Origin: Phyllobacteriaceae bacterium
Lineage (GTDB): Bacteria > Pseudomonadota > Alphaproteobacteria > Rhizobiales > Rhizobiaceae
Length of the DNA stretch: 64,000 nt
NCBI GenBank assembly: GCA_024742765.1
Contig: JANSXT010000004.1
Span: 62,001 to 126,000 of the forward strand
Reading direction: 5' to 3'
Program-made: the position numbers and the translations under genes
The notes under the pieces: model-generated
Database searches by the model: none
The model's input: the letters and a program-made list of their open reading frames with translations, nothing else
Told to the model about the DNA's origin: nothing
In this document: piece by piece, positions 1 through 11,914 of the stretch
Position numbering within the stretch: position 1 is the first letter of the stretch
How the letters are laid out: every line of letters begins with the position of its first letter

Positions 1-198
1 CGAAGGCTGGTTCGAGCGCCAGACGTCGGGCGCGATTTCGTGCAGATTGCGCCACCAGAGCCGCAGGAAACCGTGATCGAACGCCATCATGTCTAGATAG
101 GCGCGGCGCCGGTTGGATGGCCGCGTCAGATCGGCGATCCAGGCTTCGCGCCAGATCGACTGGCGTTCGCGGAAAGCGGATTTCAATCGGGCTATCAA
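1..198 (-). CDS. Tyrosine/dual-specificity phosphatase-like protein, N-terminal part (cut by window edge)
   Basis: Reading the minus strand from about 198 down to 1 gives an uninterrupted frame whose product contains FDHGFLRLWWRNLHEIAPDV followed by WRSNQPS. This matches the N-terminal signature of the alphaproteobacterial DSP/tyrosine phosphatase-like family (DHxFLR...N..E.APG..RSNQP). The catalytic CX5R motif would lie outside the window. The start is uncertain: there is no ATG, the in-frame stop upstream is near 348, and TTG at 198 gives a short basic N-terminus (IARLKSAFRERQ) typical of the family; GTG codons further upstream are alternatives. It is divergent from msrA. The family assignment is from remembered motifs. 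Confidence 0.6.
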   Translation of the reverse strand, partial: MIARLKSAFRERQSIWREAWIADLTRPSNRRRAYLDMMAFDHGFLRLWWRNLHEIAPDVWRSNQPS

Positions 199-379
199 GA
201 CGGTTGCGCCGGCGCCGGTTTGGATGCGCGGCCTGCTTAGGCAGGAGGACGCCGTTTGGCAAGCGGCAGGCGGCCCAACGCTATTCACACAAAGGCTACT
301 CACACAGAAGTGTTTCGGCTTGAGTTGCCAGCGCGGCGCGGTCGGTTAAGTCCGAAACAACAGTTACGGGAGCCATTCC

Positions 380-1030
380 ATGTCGACATCCGCCATCCGC
401 GCCACCTTTCTTGCAGCCGCCCTCGCCACGGGTGCCATGACGGGAGCGGCCCAAGCCGAAACCCGGTCGCTGATCGTCGCCGGTGGATGCTTCTGGTGCG
501 TCGAAAGCGATTTTGACCACGTTGCCGGTGTCGTCAGCACCACATCGGGCTATGCCGGCGGTGAGATGCAGAACCCGACATACCGGAACCATGGCCGGCA
601 TCGCGAGGTTGTCAAGATCGACTATGATTCGTCGGTGACCGACTACAGGACCCTGATCGATATCTTCCTGCGCACGGTCGATCCGCTGGATGCGGGCGGC
701 CAGTTCTGTGATCGCGGACGCTCCTATGAGACGGCGATCCATGCGGCCAATGATGCCGAAAAAGCGGCGGCGCTGGAAGCGGTCAATGTCGCCTCGCAGA
801 CGCTCGGGCAAACTGTGGTCACGCCTGTCGAGGGCCCGGTGACGTTCTGGGAGGCGGAAGACTACCACCAGGACTATTATCTGAGCCAGGAACGCCAGTT
901 GACGCGTTTCGGCTATGTCACGCGGGCGGAAGCCTACAAGGGCTATCGCAAGGGATGCGGACGCGACGAACGGGTCAAGCAGATTTGGGGCGCCGAGGCC
1001 TATCGGGGCGTCGACAAGCCGGCGAGCTGA
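380..1030 (+). CDS. msrA: Peptide-methionine (S)-S-oxide reductase MsrA, exported form
   Basis: MsrA reduces the S-epimer of methionine sulfoxide in proteins. The 216-residue product has the GGCFWC active-site motif at residues 35-40 (nucleophile Cys37) and the family block VESDFDHVAGV, SGYAGG and EDYHQDYY. Residues 1-26 form a signal peptide ending AQA, so this is a periplasmic repair enzyme, unlike the usual cytosolic one. The ATG at 380 has GGGAG about 8 nt upstream. The gene stands alone, divergent from the phosphatase-like gene. A resolving Cys lies in the C-terminal part (GCGRD). Confidence 0.93.
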   Translation: MSTSAIRATFLAAALATGAMTGAAQAETRSLIVAGGCFWCVESDFDHVAGVVSTTSGYAGGEMQNPTYRNHGRHREVVKIDYDSSVTDYRTLIDIFLRTVDPLDAGGQFCDRGRSYETAIHAANDAEKAAALEAVNVASQTLGQTVVTPVEGPVTFWEAEDYHQDYYLSQERQLTRFGYVTRAEAYKGYRKGCGRDERVKQIWGAEAYRGVDKPAS

Positions 1031-1179
1031 TTTCGCCCCAAACCGCCAAATATCTGCCATTGCGGCATTTTTGACGTCCATGCGCCAAATGTGCCGGTCA
1101 GCATTTTCCAGCCATTGCCTCCTGTGTCATAATAACGATACAGAAATCGGCAAGGGACGGTTAATCGCGACCGGACATC

Positions 1180-2088
1180 ATGGCCATGGAAATCCAGAGT
1201 GCGACTTCAACCTTTGCGGGCGTCATCAACGGCCGGAAGACGGATGTTGCCACCGACAATGATCCGCATATTGTCGACCAGCTGATCGCCGAGCGCGGAC
1301 ACACGCTTGTGAAGAGCCCCCTGTGGCCGGTGCTGCGCCCCGCGCTCTACAAGGTGCTTCACTATGATGAAGCCGTGCGGATGGCCGATGCGGTGGCCGC
1401 GATGAGCGGGCTGGACTGCTTCGGCCATATCAGCGATCTGCTGAAACTCGATGTGCGCGTCAAGGGAAGCGAGCACCTGCCGTCCGACGGCGCGTTCATT
1501 CTCGTTTCCAACCATCCGACCGGCATCGCCGACGGCGTGGCCGTCTATGACATGCTCAAGGACATCCGTCCCGACTTCATGTTCTTTGCCAACCGCGACG
1601 CCATCCGCGTCAACCAGCGGCTGGCCGAGATCATCATTCCGGTCGAATGGCGCGCCGACCAGAAATCGCATGCCAAGAGCCGCGAAACACTGGTGCGGAC
1701 CAACCGCGCCTTCAAGGACGATCGCGCGATCGTCCTGTTTCCCTCCGGGCGGATCGCCTATTGGTCGCAGGGCGGGCTCAAGGAACGTTCATGGCAGGCC
1801 ACCGGCATCCAGATGGCCAAGCGCTACCATGTGCCGATCGTGCCCATGCACATGGAAGCGCGCAATTCCTGGCTGTTCTACCTTTTGGCGCACCGCAACC
1901 CGGAACTGCGCGACATGACCGTCTTCCACGAACTGCTCAACAAGTCGGGCAAGACGTTTGCGATGACGCTCGGCGCGCCGATCGATCCCGAAACGCTCGA
2001 CGGAGACGTGCAGGATATGACGCACGCCCTGCAGGATCATTGCGAGCACACGCTCAAGCGTGATCCCGACGCGGTTTTTTCTGGCTGA
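1180..2088 (+). CDS. PlsC-like lysophospholipid/glycerol acyltransferase
   Basis: This 302-residue protein has the glycerolipid acyltransferase pattern. The catalytic block is NHPTGIADG (His112, Asp118), followed by FANRDAIRVN, a basic segment, and FPSGRI, which corresponds to the FPEGTR-type substrate motif. His and Asp are separated by five residues, not the four of classical HX4D; the HPxG..DG form occurs in a distinct acyltransferase subgroup. There is no signal peptide or clear membrane helix. The likely role is acylation of a lysophospholipid or glycerol phosphate during membrane lipid synthesis; the acceptor cannot be told from sequence. ATG at 1180 is followed by a second ATG at 1186. 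Confidence 0.75.
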   Translation: MAMEIQSATSTFAGVINGRKTDVATDNDPHIVDQLIAERGHTLVKSPLWPVLRPALYKVLHYDEAVRMADAVAAMSGLDCFGHISDLLKLDVRVKGSEHLPSDGAFILVSNHPTGIADGVAVYDMLKDIRPDFMFFANRDAIRVNQRLAEIIIPVEWRADQKSHAKSRETLVRTNRAFKDDRAIVLFPSGRIAYWSQGGLKERSWQATGIQMAKRYHVPIVPMHMEARNSWLFYLLAHRNPELRDMTVFHELLNKSGKTFAMTLGAPIDPETLDGDVQDMTHALQDHCEHTLKRDPDAVFSG

Positions 2089-2116
2089 GGGTGCCAGACC
2101 GCCAGCCGGTTGGGGC

Positions 2117-2800
2117 CTAACCGTCCGCCCGGTTTGGCATGATCATGACTTCGGAGATGTTGACGTGGGCGGGCTGCGTTGCCGCGTAGAGCACTGCGTT
2201 GGCGATGTCGTCGGCCTTCAGCGCGCCGCTTTGCGGTTCGTCGAAAAACGGCGTGTCGACGCGCCCCGGTTCGATCAGCGTCACGCGCACGCCGTCATCC
2301 TTGACCTCCTCGCGCAGATTGCGGCCATAGCCGGTGACGGCCCATTTGGTGGCGCCGTAAACCGAACCCGGCAATGTCACGCGGCCGGCGACCGACGAAG
2401 TCAGGATGAAGTGGCCCTTGCTCGCCTTGACGGCGTCGAGACATACCCGGCAGGTCATGATGCAACCGTAGATGTTGGTCAGGATCATGCCTTTCCAGTT
2501 TTCGGGATCGCCGCCGGCTGTGCCGGCCCCGCTCGCGCCGAAACCGGCATTGGCGAACACGACGTCGATCGAGCCGAACGCCTCGACCGCCGCCTTTGCC
2601 ATCGCCCATTGATCGTCGTCATTGGTCACGTCGCAGGAAAGGGCCAGCGCGTGGTCCGGGCCGCCGAGTTCGGACACGAGATTATCGAGCTTGTCTTTCG
2701 ACCGGGCGGCCAGAACGAGATTGTAGCCAGCGGCCCGCGCCTTTCGGGCGGTTTCCGCGCCGATACCCGATGAGGCGCCGGTGATGAGAAACGTCTTCAT
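2117..2800 (-). CDS. Short-chain dehydrogenase/reductase (SDR)
   Basis: A classical SDR of 227 residues: Rossmann motif TGASSGIG (7-14), NAG at 84-86, catalytic Ser135/136, Tyr148 and Lys152 (YGATK), then the PG-containing loop. It is a predicted NAD(P)-dependent oxidoreductase; closest by general look to the YdfG-like serine/3-hydroxy-acid dehydrogenase type, but the substrate is not determined. The frame stays open upstream, but ATG at 2800, preceded by GGAGC on the minus strand, gives the standard MKTFLITG N-terminus. It lies 43 bp downstream of the transaldolase gene on the same strand, so co-transcription is plausible. Confidence 0.85.
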   Translation of the reverse strand: MKTFLITGASSGIGAETARKARAAGYNLVLAARSKDKLDNLVSELGGPDHALALSCDVTNDDDQWAMAKAAVEAFGSIDVVFANAGFGASGAGTAGGDPENWKGMILTNIYGCIMTCRVCLDAVKASKGHFILTSSVAGRVTLPGSVYGATKWAVTGYGRNLREEVKDDGVRVTLIEPGRVDTPFFDEPQSGALKADDIANAVLYAATQPAHVNISEVMIMPNRADG

Positions 2801-2843
2801 GGTCCGCTCCTGATTGCCCGCCAGCTTTTGTCGGATCCAAAGA

Positions 2844-3497
2844 TCAGGCGATCTTCTGGCCCGTCTTGGCCCAGTCGGCGAGGAACGCTTCCAGCCCCTT
2901 GTCGGTGAGCGGGTGCTTGACCAGCGCCTTGAGCGTCGCCGGCGGCACGGTGGCGACGTCCGCGCCGAGCAGGGCGGCTTCCTTGACGTGATTGACCGTG
3001 CGGATCGAGGCGGCGAGGATCTCGGTGTCGAACTCGTAATTGTCATAGATGGTCCGGATGTCCTCGATCAGCTCCATGCCGTCGATCGCCATGTCGTCAA
3101 GGCGGCCGATGAAGGGCGAGATGAAAGTGGCGCCGGCCTTGGCGGCCAGAAGCGCCTGATTGGCCGAAAAGCACAGGGTGACATTGACCTGCTGTCCGCC
3201 TTGCGTGATCGCGCGGCAGGCTTTCAGCCCGTCCATGGTCAGCGGCAGCTTGATGCACACATTGTCGGCGATCTTGCCGAGCACCTCGGCCTCTTTGATC
3301 ATGCCGTCAAAGTCGGTCGCGGCGACTTCGGCAGACACCGGTCCATCGACGATGTCGCAGATTTCCTTGGTGACTTCGGCGATGTCGCGCCCCGACTTCA
3401 GGATCAGCGACGGGTTCGTGGTTACGCCGTCCAGCAGTCCGATATCGTTCAACTCACGGATTTCGCCAACGTCCGCCGTATCGACAAAGAACTTCAT
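2844..3497 (-). CDS. fsa: Transaldolase / fructose-6-phosphate aldolase (TalC/FSA family)
   Basis: The 217-residue product has the small-transaldolase fold markers: [14 protein letters not shown]-terminus, GVTTNPSL at 24-31, Schiff-base lysine Lys83 in IKLPLT, FSANQA and SPFIGRLDD. Length and motifs fit the TalC/FSA subfamily (about 215 residues). Members interconvert C3, C4, C6 and C7 sugar phosphates in the pentose phosphate pathway or cleave fructose 6-phosphate; sequence alone does not separate the two activities. The frame is open 27 codons upstream, but ATG at 3497 has AGGAA in front and the conserved N-terminus. Transcribed towards the SDR; divergent from priA. Confidence 0.9.
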   Translation of the reverse strand: MKFFVDTADVGEIRELNDIGLLDGVTTNPSLILKSGRDIAEVTKEICDIVDGPVSAEVAATDFDGMIKEAEVLGKIADNVCIKLPLTMDGLKACRAITQGGQQVNVTLCFSANQALLAAKAGATFISPFIGRLDDMAIDGMELIEDIRTIYDNYEFDTEILAASIRTVNHVKEAALLGADVATVPPATLKALVKHPLTDKGLEAFLADWAKTGQKIA

Positions 3498-3583
3498 GAT
3501 TTCCTGTTCCCGCTTCTGTGTTATGCGGCCGCGCCGCCACTTCGGCTTTCGTTTAGAACAAACCGGCGGCAAGGTCACGGGCG

Positions 3584-5782
3584 ATGTCCGACGATTCGCA
3601 AACTCTGCCGCAGACCGTGTCGGTGCTCGTGCCGACGCCGTCGCTGGTGCCTTACACCTATGCGCTGCCCGACGGCGCCGTGGCCGAGCCCGGCGCCATC
3701 GTCCAGGTGCCGCTTGGGCCGCGCCAGGTGGCGGGCATCGTCTGGGATGCGGGCGATGATGGCGGTGCTGTCGATCCCGCCAAGCTGCGCGCGGTGACGA
3801 CGGTTTTCGACTGTCCGGCGCTGACGCCCGACATGCGGCGCTTTATTGGCTGGGTGGCACGCTACACGCTGTCGGCGCCGGGCATGGTCGCGCGCATGGT
3901 GCTGCGCGCGCCGGCTGCGTTCGATCCGGAAGCGCCGGTTCCGGGCCTGATGCTGACCGATCAGCGACCGCAGCGCATGACAGCGGCGCGCGAACGCGTC
4001 ATAGCGCTGGCCGCGGAGAGCGCGCCGATGGCCTGGACCCGATCCGGCCTTGCCCATGCGGCCGGCGTTTCGCTGTCGGTGGTCGACGGTCTGGCGAAGG
4101 CGGGCGCGTTCGAACCGGTCACCTTGCCGCCGCCGCCGGTGGTGGCACACCCCGACGCAGATCATGCGCCGCCGGACCTGCATGACAGCCAGAAGCGGGC
4201 GGCCGACGCGCTGAGGCACGATGTTCGGGCGGGCCGGTTCGCCGCGACACTGTTGGAAGGCGTTACCGGCGCCGGCAAAACCGAGGTCTATTTCGAGGCG
4301 ATCGCGGCGGCGGTCGATGCCGGGCGGCAGGTGCTCGTCATGCTGCCGGAAATCGCGCTGACGCAGGCGTTCATCGACCGGTTCGAAGCGCGCTTCGGTG
4401 CGCCGCCCGCGCCATGGCATTCTGACCTGCCGCCAAAGATGCGCGAGAAGGTCTGGCGCCAGGTCGCGGAAGGTTCGGTCAAGGTCGTTGCCGGGGCGCG
4501 CTCGGCGCTGTTCCTGCCGTTCGCCGATCTCGGCCTTGTCATCGTCGATGAGGAGCATGATGCCGCCTACAAGCAGGAAGATCGCGTCTATTACAATGCG
4601 CGCGACATGGCTGTCGTGCGCGCCAAGCTGGCCGATTGTCCGGTTGTCCTTGTCTCGGCGACGCCGTCGGTCGAAACCCGGCACAATGCGCTTGAGGGCC
4701 GCTACAAGCACCTGCGTCTCGATCGCCGGCATGCCGATGCGGCGCTGCCGGATGTGGCACTGGTCGATATGCGCAAGAGCCCGCCCGCCCGGGGCGGTTT
4801 CCTGTCGCCGGTCTTGCTCGAGGCGATGGCGCAGACGCTGGAGAAGCGCGAACAGTCGCTCCTGTTTCTCAACCGGCGCGGATATGCGCCGTTGACGCTG
4901 TGCCGGGCGTGCGGACACCGCTTTGCCTGTTCGAACTGTTCGGCATGGCTCGTCGAACACCGGTTCCGCGGACAGTTGCAGTGCCACCATTGCGGCCATC
5001 ACGAGCCGGTGCCCGAAGCGTGCCCCGAATGCGGTACGTTCGACCATCTGGTCGCCTGCGGACCGGGCATCGAGCGGATTGCCGAGGAAACACTCGCCCA
5101 TTTCCCGGATGCGCGGGTGATCGTCCTGTCATCGGATATGGTCGGCGGCGTCAAGCGGCTGCGCCTGGAGATGGAGGCGATCGCCAAGGGCGAGGCGGAC
5201 ATCATCATCGGCACACAACTGGTCGCCAAGGGCCACAACTTCCCGCTGCTGACGCTGGTCGGCGTGGTCGATGCGGATCTGGGTCTGGCCAATGGCGATC
5301 CGCGCGCCGCCGAGCGGACGTTCCAACTTCTGTCGCAGGTGACCGGCCGGGCGGGCCGAACGGGTCTTGAAAGCCATGGGCTGATCCAGACCTATCAGCC
5401 GGAGCATGCTGTCCTGCAGGCTTGCGCGAGCGGCGATGCCGAGGCCTTCTATGCTGCGCAACTGGCCGAGCGCGAGCGCGGGCGCATGCCGCCCTTCGGC
5501 CGGCTTGCGGCGGTGATCGTCTCCGCCGCCAACCGGCCCGATGCCGAAGCCCATGGCCGGGCCTTGCGGGCGGCCGCCCCGTCATCAAGCGACATCACGG
5601 TGCTCGGGCCGGCGGAGGCGCCGCTCGCCATGGTGCGCGGGCGCCACCGGTTCCGGCTTCTCGTGCACGGCTCGGAGCGCGCCGACATGCAGGCCTATCT
5701 GCGCGCGATGATCGGTTCCGCCCCCAACCCGCGCGGATCGGTGCGGGTCGCTGTCGATGTCGATCCGCAGAGTTTCCTTTGA
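3584..5782 (+). CDS. priA: Primosomal protein N' (replication restart helicase PriA)
   Basis: PriA reloads the replicative helicase at collapsed forks. The 732-residue protein shows the N-terminal DNA-binding domain ([16 protein letters not shown]), Walker A GVTGAGKT at 226-233, Walker B DEEH at 322-325, eight zinc-binding cysteines in four pairs between 440 and 483, and the helicase C-terminal motifs ([20 protein letters not shown]). Length matches the family. It starts at ATG 3584, divergent from the transaldolase gene with about 86 bp between the starts. The small membrane gene and the atp operon follow on the same strand, a common rhizobial arrangement. Confidence 0.97.
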   Translation: MSDDSQTLPQTVSVLVPTPSLVPYTYALPDGAVAEPGAIVQVPLGPRQVAGIVWDAGDDGGAVDPAKLRAVTTVFDCPALTPDMRRFIGWVARYTLSAPGMVARMVLRAPAAFDPEAPVPGLMLTDQRPQRMTAARERVIALAAESAPMAWTRSGLAHAAGVSLSVVDGLAKAGAFEPVTLPPPPVVAHPDADHAPPDLHDSQKRAADALRHDVRAGRFAATLLEGVTGAGKTEVYFEAIAAAVDAGRQVLVMLPEIALTQAFIDRFEARFGAPPAPWHSDLPPKMREKVWRQVAEGSVKVVAGARSALFLPFADLGLVIVDEEHDAAYKQEDRVYYNARDMAVVRAKLADCPVVLVSATPSVETRHNALEGRYKHLRLDRRHADAALPDVALVDMRKSPPARGGFLSPVLLEAMAQTLEKREQSLLFLNRRGYAPLTLCRACGHRFACSNCSAWLVEHRFRGQLQCHHCGHHEPVPEACPECGTFDHLVACGPGIERIAEETLAHFPDARVIVLSSDMVGGVKRLRLEMEAIAKGEADIIIGTQLVAKGHNFPLLTLVGVVDADLGLANGDPRAAERTFQLLSQVTGRAGRTGLESHGLIQTYQPEHAVLQACASGDAEAFYAAQLAERERGRMPPFGRLAAVIVSAANRPDAEAHGRALRAAAPSSSDITVLGPAEAPLAMVRGRHRFRLLVHGSERADMQAYLRAMIGSAPNPRGSVRVAVDVDPQSFL

Positions 5783-5831
5783 CGTATGCGGCTGATAACG
5801 CCTGTTGGCGATCTTCCCGAAAGGCTCTCTG

Positions 5832-6224
5832 ATGCTCTCCATCATCCCTCCGCAGACCCTTGGCGAATGGCTTGCCTGGTCGTCGGCCCTGATCACGATC
5901 GTCTTCGGGCTGATCTGCTTTTTCGCGCCGCGCACGACCTACCGCATCCTGCGGCTGCAAACCCGGCCGGACGTGCCCGAGGCACTGTCGGAAAGCCGGG
6001 CAACAATGGCGGGTTTTTACCTGGGCACCGGGATCCTGGCGATTTTGTTTCAGCAGCCCTTCATCTGGATGGTGCTGGGCGCTGGCTGGGCGTTCACCGC
6101 GCTCGGACGGCTGGTTTCGATCATTTTCGACCGTGGCAACACCAGCTTCAACTGGGGCTCGCTCGTCTTTGAAGCGGCATTGGCGGTCGCGCCGCTCGCC
6201 TTTGCCCTTGGCTACATCCAATAG
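5832..6224 (+). CDS. Small four-helix membrane protein (DUF4345-like)
   Basis: A 130-residue hydrophobic protein with about four predicted membrane segments (roughly 13-33, 53-75, 76-95 and 105-127). The frame is open to a TTG at 5805, but ATG 5832 has AAAGG 7 nt upstream and is preferred. Composition and size resemble DUF4345-type proteins. I recall that an Agrobacterium protein found between priA and atpH has been linked to phage infection, but I cannot confirm this is the same family. It sits 50 bp after priA and 208 bp before atpH. Function unknown. Confidence 0.7.
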   Translation: MLSIIPPQTLGEWLAWSSALITIVFGLICFFAPRTTYRILRLQTRPDVPEALSESRATMAGFYLGTGILAILFQQPFIWMVLGAGWAFTALGRLVSIIFDRGNTSFNWGSLVFEAALAVAPLAFALGYIQ

Positions 6225-6432
6225 GGCCGGTCAACAGCGCCATTTGCCGTGCGACAAAAGGGTGAGTGCGCCGTCTTGCACCGCAATAGGGGCTATGCTA
6301 GACGGCCCTGAAATGGCTGCCGGAGACGGCGACGGCTTTCGCGCGGCCATAAAAAATAAAGTCAAATCAATGTGTTAGATCGCCGGCTAACTGCGCGTCT
6401 GCACATTCCGAACTTCAGGGACGTATCAAGCG

Positions 6433-6990
6433 GTGGCCAGTTCAACTTCCACGACCTCCGTTGCTGCCCGCTATGCCCGCTCTCTCTATGAGCTTGCCGC
6501 CGAAGCCAAGTCCGTCGAGAAGGTCGAAGAGGCGCTCGGCGCATTCGAGGCGATGATCGGCGAAAGCGAAGATCTGAAGCGTTTGGTCGAAAGCCCGGTC
6601 TTTTCGGCCGATGAGCAAGCCGCGGCGATGGACGCCATCGTCGCAAAGGCCGGTCTTCCTGATCTGGCATCGAACTTTCTGGGTGTCGTTGCGCGGAACC
6701 GGCGTTTGTTCGCGGTGCCGGCGATGATCGCCGCTTATCGCGACATTGCGGCGCGCGAGCGCGGCGAGGTGACCGCCGAGGTGACCACTGCCGCCGAACT
6801 GAACGCGACGCAGGAAAAACAATTGAAGGCGGCCTTGAAAGAGGTGGCCGGCAAGGACGTGGCCCTTCAGGTGACCGTCGATCCGTCGATTCTCGGCGGG
6901 TTGATCGTCAAGATGGGTTCGCGCCAGATCGACACGTCGCTGAAGACGAAACTTTCCTCACTCAAGCTTGCACTCAAAGAGGTCGGCTGA
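6433..6990 (+). CDS. atpH: F1F0 ATP synthase subunit delta
   Basis: The delta (OSCP-like) subunit joins the F1 head to the peripheral stalk. The 185-residue product has the N-terminal helical domain ([15 protein letters not shown]) and the C-terminal signature [20 protein letters not shown]. It starts with GTG at 6433. It is the first gene of the atpHAGDC set; the F0 genes are absent here, as is normal in alphaproteobacteria where they form a separate operon. The stop and the atpA start overlap by one base at 6990. Confidence 0.96.
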   Translation: MASSTSTTSVAARYARSLYELAAEAKSVEKVEEALGAFEAMIGESEDLKRLVESPVFSADEQAAAMDAIVAKAGLPDLASNFLGVVARNRRLFAVPAMIAAYRDIAARERGEVTAEVTTAAELNATQEKQLKAALKEVAGKDVALQVTVDPSILGGLIVKMGSRQIDTSLKTKLSSLKLALKEVG

Positions 6991-8519
6991 TGGACATCCG
7001 TGCCGCGGAAATCTCCGCAATTCTCAAAGACCAGATCAAGAATTTCGGCCAGGAGGCCGAGGTTTCCGAAATCGGACAGGTTCTGTCCGTCGGTGACGGC
7101 ATCGCCCGCATCTACGGCCTCGACAATGTCCAGGCCGGTGAAATGGTCGAATTCCCGGGCGGCATTCGCGGCATGGCGCTCAACCTTGAAAGCGACAATG
7201 TCGGCGCCGTGATCTTCGGCAATGACCGCGACATCAAGGAAGGCGACACTGTCAAGCGGACCGGCGCCATCGTGGACGTTCCGGTCGGCATGGAACTGCT
7301 CGGCCGCGTGATCGACCCGCTCGGCAACCCGATCGACGGCAAGGGTCCGATCAAGGCCAAGGAACGCAGCCGCGTCGACGTCAAGGCGCCGGGCATCATC
7401 CCGCGCAAATCGGTGCACGAGCCGATGTCGACCGGCCTGAAGGCCATCGATGCGCTGATCCCGGTGGGCCGCGGCCAGCGCGAACTGGTCATTGGCGACC
7501 GCCAGACCGGCAAGACCGCGATCCTGCTCGACACGTTCCTCAACCAGAAGCCGATCCACGACAGCGGCCCCGAGAACGAGAAGCTGTACTGCGTCTATGT
7601 TGCCGTCGGCCAGAAGCGTTCGACCGTCGCGCAGTTCGTCAAGGTGCTCGAAGAACGCGGCGCGCTCGAATATTCGATCATCATCGCAGCGACGGCTTCC
7701 GATCCGGCACCGCTCCAGTATCTGGCGCCGTTTGCCGGCTGTACGATCGGCGAATATTTCCGCGACCATGGCAAGCATGCCCTGATCGGCTATGACGATC
7801 TGTCCAAACAGGCCGTTGCCTATCGCCAGATGTCGCTGCTGCTGCGCCGCCCGCCGGGCCGTGAGGCTTTCCCGGGCGACGTCTTCTATCTGCACTCACG
7901 CCTGCTCGAGCGCGCCGCGAAGATGAACGAAGACAATGGCGCCGGTTCGCTGACCGCGCTGCCGGTCATCGAGACGCAGGGCAATGACGTGTCCGCGTTC
8001 ATTCCCACCAACGTGATCTCGATCACCGACGGCCAGATCTTCCTTGAGACGGATCTGTTCTTCCAGGGCATTCGCCCGGCCGTCAATGTCGGCCTGTCGG
8101 TCTCGCGCGTCGGCTCTTCGGCGCAGATCAAGGCGATGAAACAGGTCGCCGGTTCGATCAAGGGCGAGCTTGCGCAGTATCGCGAAATGGCCGCGTTCGC
8201 GCAGTTCGGCTCAGACCTGGACGCCTCCACGCAGCGCCTCCTCAACCGCGGCGCACGGCTGACCGAATTGCTCAAGCAGCCACAATTCTCGCCGCTGAAG
8301 ACCGAGGAGCAGGTCGCCGTGATCTTTGCTGGCGTGAACGGCTATCTCGACGAACTGCCGGTCGACAAGGTCGGCGCGTTCGAAGAGGGCTTGCTGACGC
8401 ATATGCGCGGCGAGGGTAAGGCGGTGCTCGATGCGATCCGCAGCGAGCAGAAGCTGACCGACGATATCGAGGAAAAGCTCAAGGCGAACATCGACGCCTT
8501 CTCCAAGAGCTTCTCGTAA
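6990..8519 (+). CDS. atpA: F1F0 ATP synthase subunit alpha
   Basis: Non-catalytic nucleotide-binding subunit of F1. Its 509 residues are collinear with bacterial AtpA: N-terminal [16 protein letters not shown], Walker A GDRQTGKT at 169-176, [12 protein letters not shown], and the arginine-finger segment [12 protein letters not shown]. Nothing is missing. The ATG at 6990 overlaps the atpH stop by one base (TGATG), indicating translational coupling in the F1 operon. Confidence 0.98.
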   Translation: MDIRAAEISAILKDQIKNFGQEAEVSEIGQVLSVGDGIARIYGLDNVQAGEMVEFPGGIRGMALNLESDNVGAVIFGNDRDIKEGDTVKRTGAIVDVPVGMELLGRVIDPLGNPIDGKGPIKAKERSRVDVKAPGIIPRKSVHEPMSTGLKAIDALIPVGRGQRELVIGDRQTGKTAILLDTFLNQKPIHDSGPENEKLYCVYVAVGQKRSTVAQFVKVLEERGALEYSIIIAATASDPAPLQYLAPFAGCTIGEYFRDHGKHALIGYDDLSKQAVAYRQMSLLLRRPPGREAFPGDVFYLHSRLLERAAKMNEDNGAGSLTALPVIETQGNDVSAFIPTNVISITDGQIFLETDLFFQGIRPAVNVGLSVSRVGSSAQIKAMKQVAGSIKGELAQYREMAAFAQFGSDLDASTQRLLNRGARLTELLKQPQFSPLKTEEQVAVIFAGVNGYLDELPVDKVGAFEEGLLTHMRGEGKAVLDAIRSEQKLTDDIEEKLKANIDAFSKSFS

Positions 8520-8557
8520 ACCGGCGGGCAATGCCGAGTGCGCAAAGGGTTTGACCG

Positions 8558-10899
<2,342 letters not shown>

Positions 10900-10953
10900 T
10901 GGCACAATGACAGTCGCCGCCCGGCATGCGGGCGGCGCGGGGAGGGCCGATAG

Positions 10954-11142
10954 ATGAATTTCAACCTGATTGCGCAGCTTACGTTCGCCGGTGCGCTGAT
11001 CGGATTTCTGATCGGGCCGAACTCGCTTGACGAGTTTATCGGCATCATCCCGAACAATCCGGTTCCGCTGAACATTATCGGCGGTGCGCTGATCGGCGCG
11101 GCGTTCGGTGTTCTGGGCTCGCTGTCCAAAGAGACTGAGTAA
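10954..11142 (+). CDS. Small two-helix membrane protein inside the atp operon, unknown function
   Basis: A 62-residue reading frame between atpD and atpC. ATG 10954 is preceded by a strong Shine-Dalgarno (GGGGAGGG, about 6 nt upstream) and the stop lies 3 nt before the atpC start, so it is well placed for co-translation. The product has two hydrophobic segments (about 4-22 and 38-56), the second glycine-rich (IIGGALIGAAFGVLG), joined by a short acidic/Pro-Asn loop, with a charged C-terminus SKETE. It does not look like AtpI, subunit c, or the alphaproteobacterial zeta inhibitor. I do not recognise a family. Confidence 0.75.
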   Translation: MNFNLIAQLTFAGALIGFLIGPNSLDEFIGIIPNNPVPLNIIGGALIGAAFGVLGSLSKETE

Positions 11143-11145
11143 AAG

Positions 11146-11553
11146 ATGGCCGACGGTTTCAATTTCGAACTGGTTTCGCCCGAACAGCTTCTGGTGTCGA
11201 CAGAGGTGTCTGAGGTTGTCGTGCCTGGCGCTGACGGCTATTTCACCGTTCTGGCCAATCACGCGCCCACCATGTCGACGCTCCAGCCGGGCGTGGCCGA
11301 GGTCACGGAGACCGGTGGCTCCACGGAGCAATATGTCGTCTTTGGCGGCTTTGTCGATGTGACGCCGGAGACCTGCACGTTGCTCGCCGAATCGGCGGTG
11401 CGCGTTGCCGATATCGATCGCGACGATATCGAACAGCGCATCAAGGATGCGCGCGAGGATGTCGACGATGCCAAGGACGACGAGACGCGCACCAAGGCGC
11501 AGGCCTATCTCGATCAGTTGACCACGCTTCAGGGCGCAGTGCTTCCCGCTTAA
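11146..11553 (+). CDS. atpC: F1F0 ATP synthase subunit epsilon
   Basis: The 135-residue epsilon subunit has the N-terminal beta-sandwich (FNFELVSPEQLL, VVVPGADGYFTVLANHAP) and the C-terminal helical hairpin rich in Asp/Glu/Lys (DDIEQRIKDAREDVDDAKDD). It couples rotation to catalysis and is a regulatory brake in many bacteria. Last gene of the F1 operon, 3 nt after the small membrane protein gene. A short GC hairpin with a T-run follows near 11597-11616. Confidence 0.95.
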   Translation: MADGFNFELVSPEQLLVSTEVSEVVVPGADGYFTVLANHAPTMSTLQPGVAEVTETGGSTEQYVVFGGFVDVTPETCTLLAESAVRVADIDRDDIEQRIKDAREDVDDAKDDETRTKAQAYLDQLTTLQGAVLPA

Positions 11554-11596
11554 GGCCAGCGTATTCCTACCCTGGCAGCCCGCTCCGAATCATGCG

Positions 11597-11616
11597 GGGC
11601 GCCTTGGTCGCCCTTT
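11597..11616 (+). terminator. Possible terminator of the atp operon
   Basis: GGGCG (11597-11601) can pair with CGCCC (11609-11613) around a 7-nt loop, followed by only three T residues. Position after atpC fits, but the stem and T-run are short. Confidence 0.4.
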
Positions 11617-11636
11617 GACAACCGACAGGGCCGCCG

Positions 11637-11846
11637 TCAGTAGAGCGGCGAAACGCTCCCGTCCGGCATGTCCGGACGCTGCGGCAGGCCGGCATCACGC
11701 AGCGAAGACAGCCGGGCGAGGCGACCCGTCAGTGCGCCCCTCAGGCCACCCTGGCGAACGGGTCCGGCCGTCCGCCTAGCGGGCGCCCGAGGCCGAGCCT
11801 GGCCGGGAAAGGCGATGACATTTGACGATGCGGGTCCGGCCATCAT
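11637..11846 (-). CDS. Small basic hypothetical protein
   Basis: A 69-residue minus-strand frame starting at ATG 11846 with CGGAGAC about 7 nt upstream. The product starts MMAGPASSNVIAFPGQARPR, is rich in Arg, Pro and Ala, and has no membrane segment. Short proteins with an N-terminal 'NVIAFP' are frequent in rhizobia, which is the only family hint. It is convergent with atpC, and a perfect dyad (11915-11937) lies about 70 bp upstream of its start. It may be a real gene, but chance open frames are common at this base composition. Confidence 0.45.
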   Translation of the reverse strand: MMAGPASSNVIAFPGQARPRAPARRTAGPVRQGGLRGALTGRLARLSSLRDAGLPQRPDMPDGSVSPLY

Positions 11847-11914
11847 GACAGTCTCCGTTGCACATGCCCTCCCGGATGAGGACAGGCTACGCAACTCATT
11901 GGCCAAATCAAGGA

